A stretch of 64,000 nucleotides of DNA from Hexactinellida sp. DTS-2022 (Eukaryota; Porifera; Hexactinellida), in assembly GCA_028753945.1 (NCBI GenBank), contig JAPNXP010000005.1, forward strand, positions 2,852,001 to 2,916,000, written 5' to 3'. The notes under the pieces are model-generated. The model made no database searches, was not told where the DNA came from, and saw nothing but the letters and a program-made list of their open reading frames with translations. Numbering within the stretch: position 1 is the stretch's first letter; each line of letters begins with the position of its first letter. Shown here piece by piece: positions 12,111-23,715 of the stretch. Position numbers and translations under genes: made by a program.

Positions 12111-12829
12111 CACTGCCTTTATTTTACTGTGCCGCCTAATCTTAGTATAGTGGCCCAGTATTTACATCACTGCCTTTATTGTAATTTTTTCTGTAGTTTT
12201 TCTCCGTATACGGTGTCCTGGCCAGAGCTTTATAGTAGGTGGGCTGAAACTTGACATTTTGGTGCGGAGTGACCGTCTAATTTGCACCTGGAGTTACAAT
12301 TCTTTATTAACAAATTTGGACACATTTTTAACACCTTTCAAAATTTGTCCGGTCAATCTTCAATTTCAGTAAAACTGTTAAATCTAATTCTATAGTTTCA
12401 AGTTGTAATTATGATATTGATTCAACTTGTGAGATCGAGTAGGCTTCGATTTTCTAATTGAAATTAAGATTATATATTCCATAACGACAAATTATATGAT
12501 TATATTTCCTTCGGCAAGGATACTATTAAACAATATTAATATACTGACGTAATTAATTATAAATAACTTAAGACTATATTTTGCATATATCTTATATAGA
12601 TGCTTCCAATTTGTTTAACAGGGGTCATCGAGTGTGCGGAATGGAAATTTGGTTCCAAATTAATTTAAATTGCTGTTTATGATTTTATGACAAATAATCA
12701 AACTCAATAAATTCAAGTTGACATTGAAATTGGTGTTAAATTATTAATCATTTTAATAATTATATATACTAATTTGGTAAATAGTATTAATCTCAGAGAT
12801 TATACAAGATAGAAACAAACTTCCAATGG
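12111..12829. other. AT-rich intergenic sequence
   Basis: No ORF, inverted repeat or repeat partner recognised. The first 50 bases resemble the 11880-11910 flank ('ttttactgtgccg'), so a short local duplication is likely. Confidence 0.4.
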
Positions 12830-14040
12830 ATCAATTCACGGTTCGTTATTCTAGGTACGGAGGGTAATCTGTGCCGCGCAACTTTTGAGCTACTAAAATA
12901 TTTGTAGCACATGACTTAAATAATTTCTGAAATTTTAGCCGACGGGAAACATCGTTTTCTTAACTTATGCCTCTTTGAAGATTTTTAGAATTTTTTCATA
13001 TTTTTCTTGACAGTCACCCCATAAGCCTTTTTATTGACATTTTGTATAGATATTCTTGTTATTATGCCCTAAATCCATTTATAATTGACTTGTATTAAAT
13101 TTCTTTATTTTATGCAGTGGGTGTGCTAGGTAGTTCTAAATCTTTGGCTGAATAACTATAAGGTGATCACCGGTGCCATTCTCAGAGCCCCCTACTTCAG
13201 AACTAAATTATGAACACTTATGCATCTCCCTTTGGGTTACTACTTACTAACCAGTTGGTACATACAGTATATCTATGTAATTTTATATACGTAAGCCGGG
13301 TGCCCGCGCTTCGCCGCGGTATTCAATGAGTTTATGATTAGAAATATGACCGATATGTAATATTATATGACGGATATGAAATGTGAAATATGACGGATAT
13401 GACAGAAGTTAAAAATATTGTAAACAATTGTATTAATATAACGGGGACCATAGGAATGAGACTATTGACAACTCAATGAAAGCTGAAATTTTATTGGTTA
13501 AATTATGACACCTATAGCAAGGGACATTGAATTGTTGTTTTCTTTCATACACAATTGACCCATTTAATTATAAACCAATAAAACTCGAGTCAGAATAATG
13601 TGAGAACTCTGCATTCTGATAGGTCAAGGTCGGTACCCTAGCAAAGTGTGAAAAATATGCATATAGTAAATTGCAAATTATGCATTCTATTGACTTTCTA
13701 TGTAATTTTATATATATATAACTATGAGAAATGGATACCGCTTAACAGTCCTTAAACTAACTAATTGTCAGGAAGCAATATTAAATATGTCTTCCTAAAT
13801 TTGATAAATATAAAATTAAGGACATAATTACAACTATTTCATTTACTCGTACATAATAATACTATAAGTTATGTCTCATTTATAAATTATTTTGGAAGAA
13901 ACCAAAATGTAAGCTATTCTACTTAACAACTGAGCGTACAAAATGTTGATTTTATCATGAAATTGAAGACCTAGCTATTTTACCTATGTTTTTTTAAAGA
14001 AATGTAATATTGTAGTATGCATTGTATATTATATTCAATA

Positions 14041-14798
14041 TACAGGTATCCGTCTTTTGACGCGGTAGATGCGTTCCTTGAAAAGCCCGCGTAAAACGAA
14101 ATCGCGTAAAAAAACGGTATATTCTCATAGTAACAAATATTAAACCAATAGATGCGTTTCCAAATATTATCAACATCGAATAAAATTTTAAATACCTAGT
14201 GTTTAAACTTTCAAACCTCCAACATCCGGACATCTCAGATAGCCAAGGTTTACTTGTCACGTGTGTATGTTAATCCTATGGGAATACCCTTGGGATTTCC
14301 AATATGGAATTTGAATGGAAATTATTTTAACCTATGGGAATCCTGATAGAAACCAACTTGTGAGAATACTTGGGAATTCCCACAGAAAGGGAATTGTGTT
14401 GTGAAGGGAATTAAAATTCCCTTCACACCGCAACCCTACACCTTCGGGTACCTCCCACAACCGGGTATCTCTAGTGTGAATAGTGAAGCAAATATGTATT
14501 CATTTGACCAATAATATAATTGGATGAACTTACTATACGACAAATACATATCCCTAACTATCTACTATCTCTAAATCATCATTTTTGTTTTTTGGAAATG
14601 TTGAACCGCTTTGTTACCACTAAATCTTAAAAATTATCGAAAATATCCATTAAAAAGAGAATTAATTGTATGAAAATCATAGATAAACCGCGTAAAACGA
14701 GTTGAGGATCGCGTAAAAAAAGTTTGGTCATAAAAAATTGTTCCGCGTAAAACGAAAACGCGTAAAAAAAACCGCGTAAAACGAGGTATTACTGTATA
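14041..14798 (+). mobile_element. Pogo/Tigger-type MITE, CGTTTTACGCG family, copy 1
   Basis: About 758 bp with ends TA-CAGGTATCCGTC and GAGGTATTACTG-TA. Both ends repeat 'cgcgtaaaacga'. An inverted copy lies at 24189-24936. A TA target and CAG tips fit Tc1/mariner/pogo. The middle contains smaller palindromes ('gggaattaaaattccc') that may be a separate insertion. Confidence 0.85.
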
Positions 14799-15622
14799 CT
14801 GAAACGCTTTTATCTATTATCACATTTCACTTTTTTTGATAGCCGTGAGATTATATTCCTAATTTATTTCCAAAATATCAATATTTCGATATTATGAGTG
14901 AGTACCATTAAAAGCTACAGGACACATTTGTCGTGTTTGTTGTAAAAAGCAAACAGCTGAAAATCTAAGACCAATCAATCAAGACCGCCAACAATGGTTA
15001 CATCATGTTTACTGTATTGACGTAATAGAGGAACAATCTCAATCATATTACCCAACTCGGATATGCAAAAGGTGTGCTTCATCATTACATCGACATATTG
15101 ATAACCCCAAGGTGTTCAAACCCCTAAACTTGGTTTTCTAGTAACTGGTGATAACTCTCGTCGTGTAACACGTACTCATGACTCTGAAAATTGTTTAGTT
15201 TTCGAAATATATCTTGGGTGTCGTGGAGTTAATCGGTTAATAAAATATTCCTGTGACTCGAAATCCTCCGAAGTAATAGACCAAATATCTTATTCAAATG
15301 ATGAATCTTCAAAGTCCACTTACTTCAAGAATCACAGCACTCCTGCAAAGTGTTCAAAATGCTTAAGCATCCAACCAGTTGCTAAGAGTGCGATAGACAG
15401 CAATCAATTCAGAATGCTGTTGAAATGTTGGAAAGGAAGTGAATTACTAACGAAGTAGTGGCCAATATGCTAAGAAAACTTGCGAGTAATACAAAATCAC
15501 CAGAAGTTCAAGTAGATTCGCTTAAAGTCAGTAAGTACCGAAGATACTATTCATTTGAAGATCGATCTTGCTATATCTGAGAATGGTTTGAACAAAATTT
15601 GTAAATGGATGAATAATCACGG

Positions 15623-15929
15623 CAGTGCTCGACAAAATGAAATTTAGATGGTGGCTAATTAAGCCACCATCTCACTTTTTCCTGGTGGCTAAAGATTAAT
15701 CAACGGCCAGTTTAACAAACCACTGATGGCTTGACAAACTTCTGATTCCGTTAAACAACACTAATATTCATAACCAATAATTAAATTCAACGGACAATTT
15801 AACCTACTGCAAGATCAAATAATTCCACAATTAATGGTGGATTAGTTAAGCCACAAAAGTTTAAATTAGTGGCTTAAGAAAGATTTTTGGTGGCTAACGC
15901 CACCAAACCACCTAATTTGTCGGGCACTG
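15623..15929. mobile_element. hAT-type MITE, CAGTGCTCGACAAA family, copy 1
   Basis: 307 bp, ends CAGTGCTCGACAAA and TTGTCGGGCACTG, with a perfect 8-bp duplication AATCACGG (15615-15622 and 15930-15937). 'ggtggct' and its complement recur near both ends. A second, inverted copy at 18714-19737 carries a nested TTAA element. Confidence 0.93.
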
Positions 15930-16878
15930 AATCACGGCCTCATGACACCTAATCCTCGTAGCGCCCTGGATGCTCTTAAAATCGAAATTGGAGACCTTTT
16001 CACAGAAGATCAAATATTTATGCAACATCGAACAAATTACACGAAGAAGATGAGAAATACATAGAAAAGGAGACCGAGATTGTTTATTGCAATGATATAC
16101 CCGAGCTTATTCGAAGGACTGAAGGTAAACGTCTGATCAATACAAAGTATTACCGTTGGGGTGTAGATCATGGAAAGTGTTTCTCAAAGTTGTGCTAAAA
16201 CTGACGTATAATTTATATTATATTGACAGTGTTAAAGGTTGACTTTTAGCCGCTGTTACAAATGCTCCTGAAACAAGGGAAAACTTTTTAAGGAAATCTT
16301 TTAAATTATTTCGACTCTTGATCTAACCGATCTCAACACAACGCTTACATCTGATCTAAAGGTCATAAGCATGATTTGTGGTTTACGTGGAGGTGCTGCA
16401 TACTACCCATGTCCTTACTGTACTTACTCGAGAACAACTGAAGAAACGGGATTCCCTATATCAGGCATTCATTTCGAGAAAATGTGGGAAAAAACTGCAG
16501 TGTGAGTATAAAGGTATACCAAATCTTGCAAAAGAATGCTATGGTGTTGAAGCACTTCCCCTCTTACATTTTAAAATTCCAGCATTATCATTTCCGATCG
16601 CTGCAGTACACGCTCAATTAGGACTTAGAGAAAAACTCATTGATAGGTTAGCAGGGAAGATTTTTGCCCCCTGGATTCAGAAACCTACAACTTGAGTGGA
16701 TAGAGCCAGTTGCAGGTCCACCTCAACAATATCACGGTGGAAGTTATACAGGAAGTGCTAGTCTAAACTCCTTGACAATGCAAATCTAATTGACCTCCAA
16801 AAATTCCAAGGTATACGACCAATTGTACCAGTTTTACAGTGCGCCTCCATACTTGTTCATAAAACTTTGGGAGAGAAC

Positions 16879-17015
16879 CAGAGGCGGCGCGAGGGTGGGG
16901 CCAGGTGGGGCCTGTGCCCCACCTGAATTTAAGTGTGCCCCACCTCATTAATGTAAGTGCCCCACCTGTGACGTAATTGTGCCCCACCAGTGGCGGCTGG
17001 GAAGCGCCGCCACTG
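16879..17015. mobile_element. 137-bp hAT-type MITE
   Basis: Ends CAGAGGCGGCGCG and CGCCGCCACTG, with a perfect 8-bp duplication GAGAGAAC (16871-16878 and 17016-17023). The inside repeats 'gccccacct'. It lies in the decayed transposase-like gene, and the reading frame of the last block begins just after it. Confidence 0.92.
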
Positions 17016-17568
17016 GAGAGAACTGAAAGATGGTTGGCGAATCAGCCTTTCTAACTTTAAAAATGCATACCAAAAAATGCGGGAAACTTTTGAAGAAATA
17101 GCAATTGTGCAAGTTATCAAAGATAATGTAGCTAGTAGGGCTACTATAGACAAAGAAATTGATAAGGCTCTTCAGCATGTTATGGAGATCACTAGACCAA
17201 CACCTAAAATTCGCTTTCTTTTGGATGACGAGTTTCAAGAACATCAAAAACAATTGGGCTTGGATATTTTTAAGAACAAGTTCTTGAAAGTTGTCACCAT
17301 AGTTTCAATAAATCCTTCGGTTTATTCGTTGGTTAACATAGACTTCTACGCTCAGTTGTTAAGTAGAATAGCTTACATTTTGGTTTCTTCCAAATTAATT
17401 TATAGATGAGACATAACTTAGAGTATTATTCAGTACGTGTAAATGAAATAGTTGTAATTTTGTCCATAATTTTATATTTATCAAATATAGGAAGACATAT
17501 TTAATATTGCTTCCTGACAATTAGTTAGTTTAAGGACTGTTAAGCGGTATCCATTTCTCATAGTTATA

Positions 17569-18276
17569 TCTATATATATAAAGTAGTAGGTTTGTCTGTG
17601 TGTGTGTCTGTCTATCCTCACATCTCCTCCTAGAGTTCACAACAGATCTGAACCAAATTTTTTATGCCATCTAGGAGTTATCCCACCACCCTGAATAAGG
17701 AGTTTTTAAGAGATATTTACATTCCTCGCGAAGTTAACTCAAAATATGTGATTTTTTGGCACCTTCCCATACATTTCAATGGGAATTATCAAAGTTCACT
17801 GCTGCTAGAAAAACATTTCAAACGTACAATCTAGGTTTTTAGCGTATGAGGAATCCAAATATGATATTTTAAAGTCAATAGAATGCATAATTTGCAATTT
17901 ACCATATGCATATTTTTCACACTTTGCTAGGGTACCGACCTTGACCTATCAGAATGCAGAGTTCTCACATTATTCTGACTCGAGTTTTATTGGTTTATAA
18001 TTAAATGGGTCAATTGTGTATGAAAGAAAACAACAATTCAATGTCCCTTGCTATAGGTGTCATAATTTAACCAATAAAATTTCAGCTTTCATTGAGTTGT
18101 CAATAGTCTCATTCCTATGGTCCCCGTTATATTAATACAATTGTTTACAATATTTTTAACTTCTGTCATATCCGTCATATTTCACATTTCATATCCGTCA
18201 TATAATATTACATATCGGTCATATTTCTAATCATAAACTCATTGAATACCGCGGCGAAGCGCGGGCACCCGGCTTA
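17569..18276 (+). mobile_element. Possible Helitron-like insertion in the right arm
   Basis: Begins TCTATATATATA followed by 'gtttgtctgtgtgtgtg' and 'cacatctcctcctag', a head seen in some Helitron-like elements. It ends near the hairpin CCGCGGCGAAGCGCGG and 'cacccggctta'. The same segment, lacking about 290 bp next to its head, is in the left arm (about 13290-13720). The expected CTRR terminus is not clear, so assignment is tentative. Confidence 0.35.
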
Positions 18277-18713
18277 CGTATATAAAATTACATAGATATA
18301 CTGTATGTACCAACTGGTTAGTAAGTAGTAACCCAAAGGGAGATGCATAAGTGTTCATAATTTAGTTCTGAAGTAGGGGGCTCTGAGAATGGCACCGGTG
18401 ATCACCTTATAGTTATTCAGCCAAAGATTTAGAACTACCTAGCACACCCACTGCATAAAATAAAGAAATTTAATACAAGTCAATTATAAATGGATTTAGG
18501 GCATAATAACAAGAATATCTATACAAAATGTCAATAAAAAGGCTTATGGGGTGACTGTCAAGAAAAATATGAAAAAATTCTAAAAATCTTCAAAGAGGCA
18601 TAAGTTAAGAAAACGATGTTTCCCGTCGGCTAAAATTTCAGAAATTATTTAAGTCATGTGCTACAAATATTTTAGTAGCTCAAAAGTTGCGCGGCACAGA
18701 TTACCCTCCGTAC

Positions 18714-19737
18714 CAGTGCTCGACAAATTAGGTGGTTTGGTGGCGTTAGCCACCAAAAATCTTTCTTAAGGTTAAATTACCCCACGTGAATGAAAGTTCT
18801 TGTATTAATCTGTAATTGAGATAAATAGATACCTATACGATACAAAGCAATAAACCAAAAAGAAAATGTCCCTATCTATTATACTTTTTATTTTTTGTCG
18901 GTTTCAAAATTTGGCTAATACAAATCTCCCATAGGGCGATTGCCAAAAGTGTTGGTCGATATTATGCGGTAATTTGGCAATGCGGACATCAATGTTTGTT
19001 ATCAGAATCAATATTTAAAGATTATAAGCGTACGGAGTTGGTAGACGGTTTACATTTTTGAATTATTACTTGGAATTTTCTTTTTCAAACATTTTATCAA
19101 ATTTCTCATACAAAGATGACCTTTTTATCCATTTTTTGGTTTCAAAAGGTCGCAATATTTTTTATATACATTTTATCAAAATTCTAAACCGCCCACCAAC
19201 CGCCCATATCGATGATCTATCTGATAGATCACACAGTACAGGTCTTTAGCTAATATTGATCTTAAAAACTCACACTTATCAGGTGGAGTCTGAAGAAATC
19301 CCCCTATGGGACTTTTTTATTAGCAGAAAATTGGAGGCCCCATAAAATCGAAATTATGCAAGTTAATTTGATTTCGTTTTCAGTTTGGAACTAGCTATAA
19401 TGTCTTCCATCATATATGTGAAATTCAAAGGCCTAACTTCAAAACTAAATTTATGTGTTTTTTTGCCTGAATCTGCCCTAATTTAACCTTAAGCCACCAA
19501 ATTTAAACTTTGTGGCTTAACTAATCCACCATTAATTGTGGAATTATTTGATCCTGTGTAGGTTAAATTGTCCGTTGAATTATTGGTTATGAATATTAGT
19601 GTTGTTTAACGGCATCAGAAGTTTGTCAAGCCATCAGTGGTTTGTTAAACCGGCCGTTGATTATTCTTTAGCCACCAGATAAAGTGAGATGGTGGCTTAA
19701 TTAGCCCCCATCTAAATTTCATTTTGTCGAGCACTGC
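18714..19737. mobile_element. hAT-type MITE, CAGTGCTCGACAAA family, copy 2 (host of nested element)
   Basis: Ends CAGTGCTCGACAAA and TTTGTCGAGCACTG, with a perfect 8-bp duplication CTCCGTAC (18706-18713 and 19738-19745). It is inverted relative to copy 1. The 719-bp element at 18770-19488 is inserted at a TTAA inside it. Without that insert it would match copy 1 in length. Confidence 0.93.
18770..19488. mobile_element. TTAA-targeted MITE, GGTTAAATTA family, copy 1
   Basis: 719 bp, with inverted tips GGTTAAATTA and TAATTTAACC. Both sides carry TTAA (18766-18769 and 19489-19492). A second copy at 51956-52675 is highly similar along its length. TTAA targets are used by piggyBac and Kolobok elements; which one drove this MITE cannot be told. 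Confidence 0.92.
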
Positions 19738-19768
19738 TCCGTACCTAGATAACGAACCTTGAATTGAT

Positions 19769-20833
19769 TCTTATGCTACGTAACATCTCTATAAATGGGT
19801 GTTGACACGAAGAGGGGATGATGACATCGTTAAAAAATGTTTTGACAATTTTGTGAATTATATAATTCGAATTGGTTGGTTGGTGTTTGGTGATCACACA
19901 TAATGAACATAAAAAATGCGGACTAACTATTCTATTTATTCTACTGAAATTTGAATATCTATAAAATGAAGTGAGCTAAATGGAAAATTCCACCATTCTA
20001 AGGGTCGTTGCCTTCTGAAACACCTTTGTGAAATAATTTAACACCTTCATATTGATGATGACATTGGTAAAAATCGAAAATTGCAACTGTGCCGACAGCA
20101 TTTCCTTGGAGGTACTATCAATTATCCAACCAGTAGCCACCAAAGGGTAATGCGTCGGCACAGCTACAATTTTGGATTTTTATCGCCATGTCACCATCAC
20201 CATCTAGGTGTCAATTATTTCAGAAAGGTGTTTCAAAATCAACTACCCTTAGTGAGTTGGAAGTTTCGTTCTACCTCACTTAATTTTCGGAGTTATTCAA
20301 GTTTCAGTCAATGTAATGGGTGTTTGAGTTGCATTTTTTATGTGCGTGTTGGGTGTAGCTCAATTGACTGATAAATGAGCCATTTAAACACTAAACAAAC
20401 TAAGAAAATATATTATTTTTCAAATCATTGTCACATACTCACAGTATACTGTACTATGAAAAGTTAAATTTTTTACAGAGTAGTTTGTTTAAATTTTATT
20501 GTACTTTTGGCCTTCACACTGCTCTGAGAATAAAGACAGAAAATTTCAACTCAATCGGTTCAGTAGTTTGGTCCGAACTTCCAATACCCGACTTAAAGAT
20601 GCTTTATGATAGGACATACTTCCAATTTAACAATCTTTCCTTGTGGTTCGTAAACAAATTGTGTTAACACCTGATCAATTTGATTACATGACAAAAAAAA
20701 TATTTACAGCAGTGCCACAGCATTTCTTTTGGAGGCACTTTCAATCTATCACCTACCTGACTATAGTGCCTCTAATTGAACATCTAATCGGCCAACTATA
20801 TTTTAGATTTAGTTATTTTAATTTAGTTAATTT
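19769..20833. other. Upstream region of the tetraspanin, with a foldback repeat
   Basis: An imperfect inverted repeat spans about 19970-20275 ('ctaagggt' / 'acccttag', 'gtgccgac' / 'gtcggcac'). The rest is AT-rich. The proximal 200 bp presumably hold the promoter and 5' UTR of the tetraspanin, but no TATA box or other element is clear. Confidence 0.45.
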
Positions 20834-21456
20834 ATGCCTTGGCTCCTCTATTTACTGAAATTTATTTCATTGGCTTTCAATATGATCATTCTTTTACTTG
20901 GAGGTATGCTCTTTGTCATTGGGATCTATGCACGAATCGAAACTGAACGTTTCTCTGATATTTCTTCATCTATCACTGATCCTGCTGTTGGGATAATTAT
21001 TTTTGGGATAATTTTGATGTTTTTGGGATTTTTTGGAGCAATTGGTTCTCTGAGAGAATTACGAATAATTTTAATTGTATACATTGTTGTTGTCGGACTC
21101 TTTCTACTTATTGAGATTTCATTAATTGTTGTAATATTTCTTGCTCGTAGTTTTGCTACAGATCAAGCGAACACTGCTATTTTGTTTTTTATAGAAGAAT
21201 ATAGGGAGAATTCGGATCTACGCGCTGCTATAGATTTGGTTCAAACCTATCTTGCTTGCTGTGGTAGTACTTCATATCAAGATTGGGATATTAATCGATA
21301 TTTTAATTGTTCAGCACCAGGAATCGAAGCATGTGGTGTACCTAGTTCATGTTGTATTTTAATTCAACAAATAAATTCTCAATGTGGCTATTCTGTTCGG
21401 AATCCACAAGATTCTAATAGACTATCTAATATTGAAACAATCGGATGTATCGCTAG
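20834..21456 (+). CDS. Tetraspanin, TspanC8 type, exon 1
   Basis: Encodes the first 207 codons plus two bases of a 258-aa tetraspanin. Transmembrane segments lie at about residues 8-32, 50-72 and 79-105. The large extracellular loop has the CCG signature (142-144), Cys159, Cys167, PSSCC (170-174), Cys184 and Cys205. That makes eight loop cysteines, the mark of the TspanC8 group, as do the CGVP-x-SCC and QCGY motifs. In animals TspanC8 proteins escort the metalloprotease ADAM10 out of the ER and steer its substrate choice. Asn158 is a possible N-glycosylation site. The exon ends AG|GTAATG. Reading through would stop at once and lose the fourth membrane segment, which lies in exon 2 at 35616. 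The ATG has no better in-frame alternative. The family is very sure, the partner protein inferred. Confidence 0.93.
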
Positions 21457-22221
21457 GTAATGTTGATATATTTAATATTTAATAAGTTAATATTATAAAT
21501 ATAGAAACCTTACAGCTGCTTATCTACTCAAAAGTTATGAATTAAGTATAAATAAACGACGAAAACCAATGAAAATATATCCGCTAGAAATTAAGGAGGT
21601 CCGTTTTGGATCTAGCAGACTAGCACATTATCATTTATATGCAAAAATCCCTTAAATCATATTGGTCATGATGGAAATGTCGGGCTAAACAAATCTTAAG
21701 CGGTGAGTATACCAGAATAAATCAGGAAAATATTGATTATCTGGCTCTATTACTGATAATGATTTTATTGCAATTTCGGAATCTAAGGAATCTTATATAC
21801 AAATTTGTGAAATTTTCTTGAAAAAAAGACGCATACTACCTACAAAATTTTAGATTTTTTTGTATCTACTTTCCCATAAATCAACTTCTGCAGATTACTA
21901 AAATATTTTGGGAAATTGACTTATTATTAATTTAAGTTCTTCATTGCCGGCACCACGTGTTATGAGGTGTGGGTGTAGTGGGTGTCTACTGTATAGTCTA
22001 GTGGGTGTCACCGCTACATTTCCTTGAGGCAGTGGGTGTCCGGACACCCAGGACACCCCCGGTGGCGCTGGCCCTGTAATCTTAATAAAGTGAAAAATGA
22101 AATCTAATATAGAGATAGGCTTACATTTATGATAATAACGAATGGAATTAAACCCCTTAGAATTATTAAGGGAGGTCACTTTGTGGAATGAATTAAACCC
22201 ATTATCAAAATTTGTCTTCTC

Positions 22222-22413
22222 CAGGGTATTATACAGGACTCAAATTTAACGCTCCTAATTACCCTAAGGTCACTAGAGTATGAATTTTGTTCGCCAAAAG
22301 GTTAGTTTTGTATTACTCTATGGGGAGTTTCGGCAGTTTTCGCGCTCCTAAACGCAAACATAGCCCAATTTACACGCCTCTAGGCGTATTGCGCGCTCCT
22401 GGATAAACCCCAA
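22222..22413. mobile_element. hAT-type MITE related to the CAGG family
   Basis: Ends CAGGGTATTATACAGGA and TCCTGGATAAACCCCAA. The flanks GTCTTCTC and GTGTTCTC match at 7 of 8 positions, a worn 8-bp duplication. Inside are 'cgctccta' and 'acgcctctaggcgt', as in the relatives at 11918 and 49136. Confidence 0.75.
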
Positions 22414-23021
22414 GTGTTCTCCCATCAGACGCAGATGATGAATTCAATGGTGCTATAAAAACTGGGGGTTTAGTATAACATTTTTTTGTAATTGCCAAAA
22501 CAAATTTTGAAAGGTGTTAAAAATGTGTGCAAAATTTCTTATATATCTCGTAACCCCAAGCGCAAATTAGACGGTCCATCCGCACCTACATGCCAAGTTT
22601 ATCCATCAATGTATAAAGTTGTGCCCAGGGCACGGTCTTCCGGAGAAAATAACAATAAAATTAAAAATCAAGGCTGTAATTTAAATCTGGACTATTGTAG
22701 ATTCGGCACAGTACAAATGAAAAAATGAATTTTAACTGTTCTGCTTAGATAATTGACGACGATCACAATTATTCCTTTTTCATATGCATCACCCAATCAT
22801 TGTGAATGAATGGCGTAATTAGGACCAGATCAACATATGGCATGAAAAATAGTGGAGATTTAGCAATTAATCCTGAAAAGTAGTTTTCCTATTGCGGAAC
22901 TTTTTTCAAAAAGTAGGTTTTAGCTTGATAAAAATATATAACGGTGTTCCACATTCACGGGAATTAGAGTCAGTTTTTAATTAGTTTCATTGTAATGAAA
23001 AATAGAATAATCGTAACAAGC

Positions 23022-23235
23022 CAGGCTTTCATCCAGACAAAAATTTCTGCGCGCCTAGATTTAGTTTGAGCTCGTTCATTTTTCATTTTGTACGCCTAGT
23101 TTGCACATTTTGTATTAAGTCTATGGGAGCATCTCTCGATATTGTACGCCTAGACACGATTTTTGTACGCCTAGATTAAAATCCATCCAAATTACGCTCC
23201 TTTAGGAGCGCCCAATACGCCTGGATAACACCCTG
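23022..23235. mobile_element. hAT-type MITE, CAGGCTTTCATCCAG family, copy 2
   Basis: Starts CAGGCTTTCATCCAG and ends GGATAACACCCTG, with a perfect 8-bp duplication TAACAAGC (23014-23021 and 23236-23243). More diverged inside than copies 1 and 3, which are close to each other. Confidence 0.92.
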
Positions 23236-23715
23236 TAACAAGCACATTCTAAAACCTAGAAAACTGAGCGATAGATGCTAACATCGAAATATTAGACACT
23301 TAGCTGATTCTTACGGATTGTGTATTATCATTAAACTTTTAAATTTTTGTGGACAAATTCAACTCCTGAAATCTTATTCCCTATAACTTCTTTACCATGA
23401 TAGTTATTCTTCTAAGATTTCCTGGAATTGTCTATTAGATGTTCTTATTTTGGAATACCCCTACTTCGAAGACATTTGAAATATAATTTCGCATAGTTAC
23501 CACTTTCAACTTTATTACTCAATTACTATTTCGGACAACATAGTCACTCATTGTAAAGTGCATAAACTCTAAGTGGCCAGTCGTGGCCAGATCATTTTCA
23601 ATTTCCAATAGCTACATAGGTATATCAACGATTATATAAATTAACTCCAGGGTTCCCTAACCTTCCCAAAAATTTATCATGACTTATAAGCTGGATAGGT
23701 CAAATAATCTATATT

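Larger units (their letters stand above)
14890..17340 (+). pseudogene. Decayed transposase-like gene of the long-TIR element
   Basis: The first block (about 14905-15130) has a zinc-binding look: CRVCCKK, then YPTRICKRCASSLHRH. Later blocks include GLRGGAAYYPCPYC (about 16378-16420), AGPPQQYHGGSYTGSAS (about 16705-16760) and a last charged block at 17016-17330. The pattern of a CPYC motif followed by YHGG-x-x-TG recurs in uncharacterised transposon-like proteins of cnidarians and sponges. I cannot name the superfamily. The frame is broken repeatedly. MITEs at 15623-15929 and 16879-17015 were inserted later; removing each with one copy of its target duplication brings the flanks together. Confidence 0.55.
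12830..19768. mobile_element. 6.9-kb DNA transposon with ~1.1-kb terminal inverted repeats
   Basis: The outer tips are ATCAATTCACGGTTCGTTAT on the left and its near-complement ending at 19768. The left arm (12830-13945) matches the right arm (17353-19768) in inverse orientation over about 1.1 kb once later insertions are removed. Between them lies a decayed transposase-like gene. Later insertions are a pogo-type MITE (14041-14798), hAT-type MITEs (15623-15929, 16879-17015, 18714-19737) and a TTAA element nested in the last. Both arms share a segment with a CCGCGGCGAAGCGCGG hairpin, so that insertion predates arm copying. No target duplication was found, and the superfamily is not assigned. 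Confidence 0.75.
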
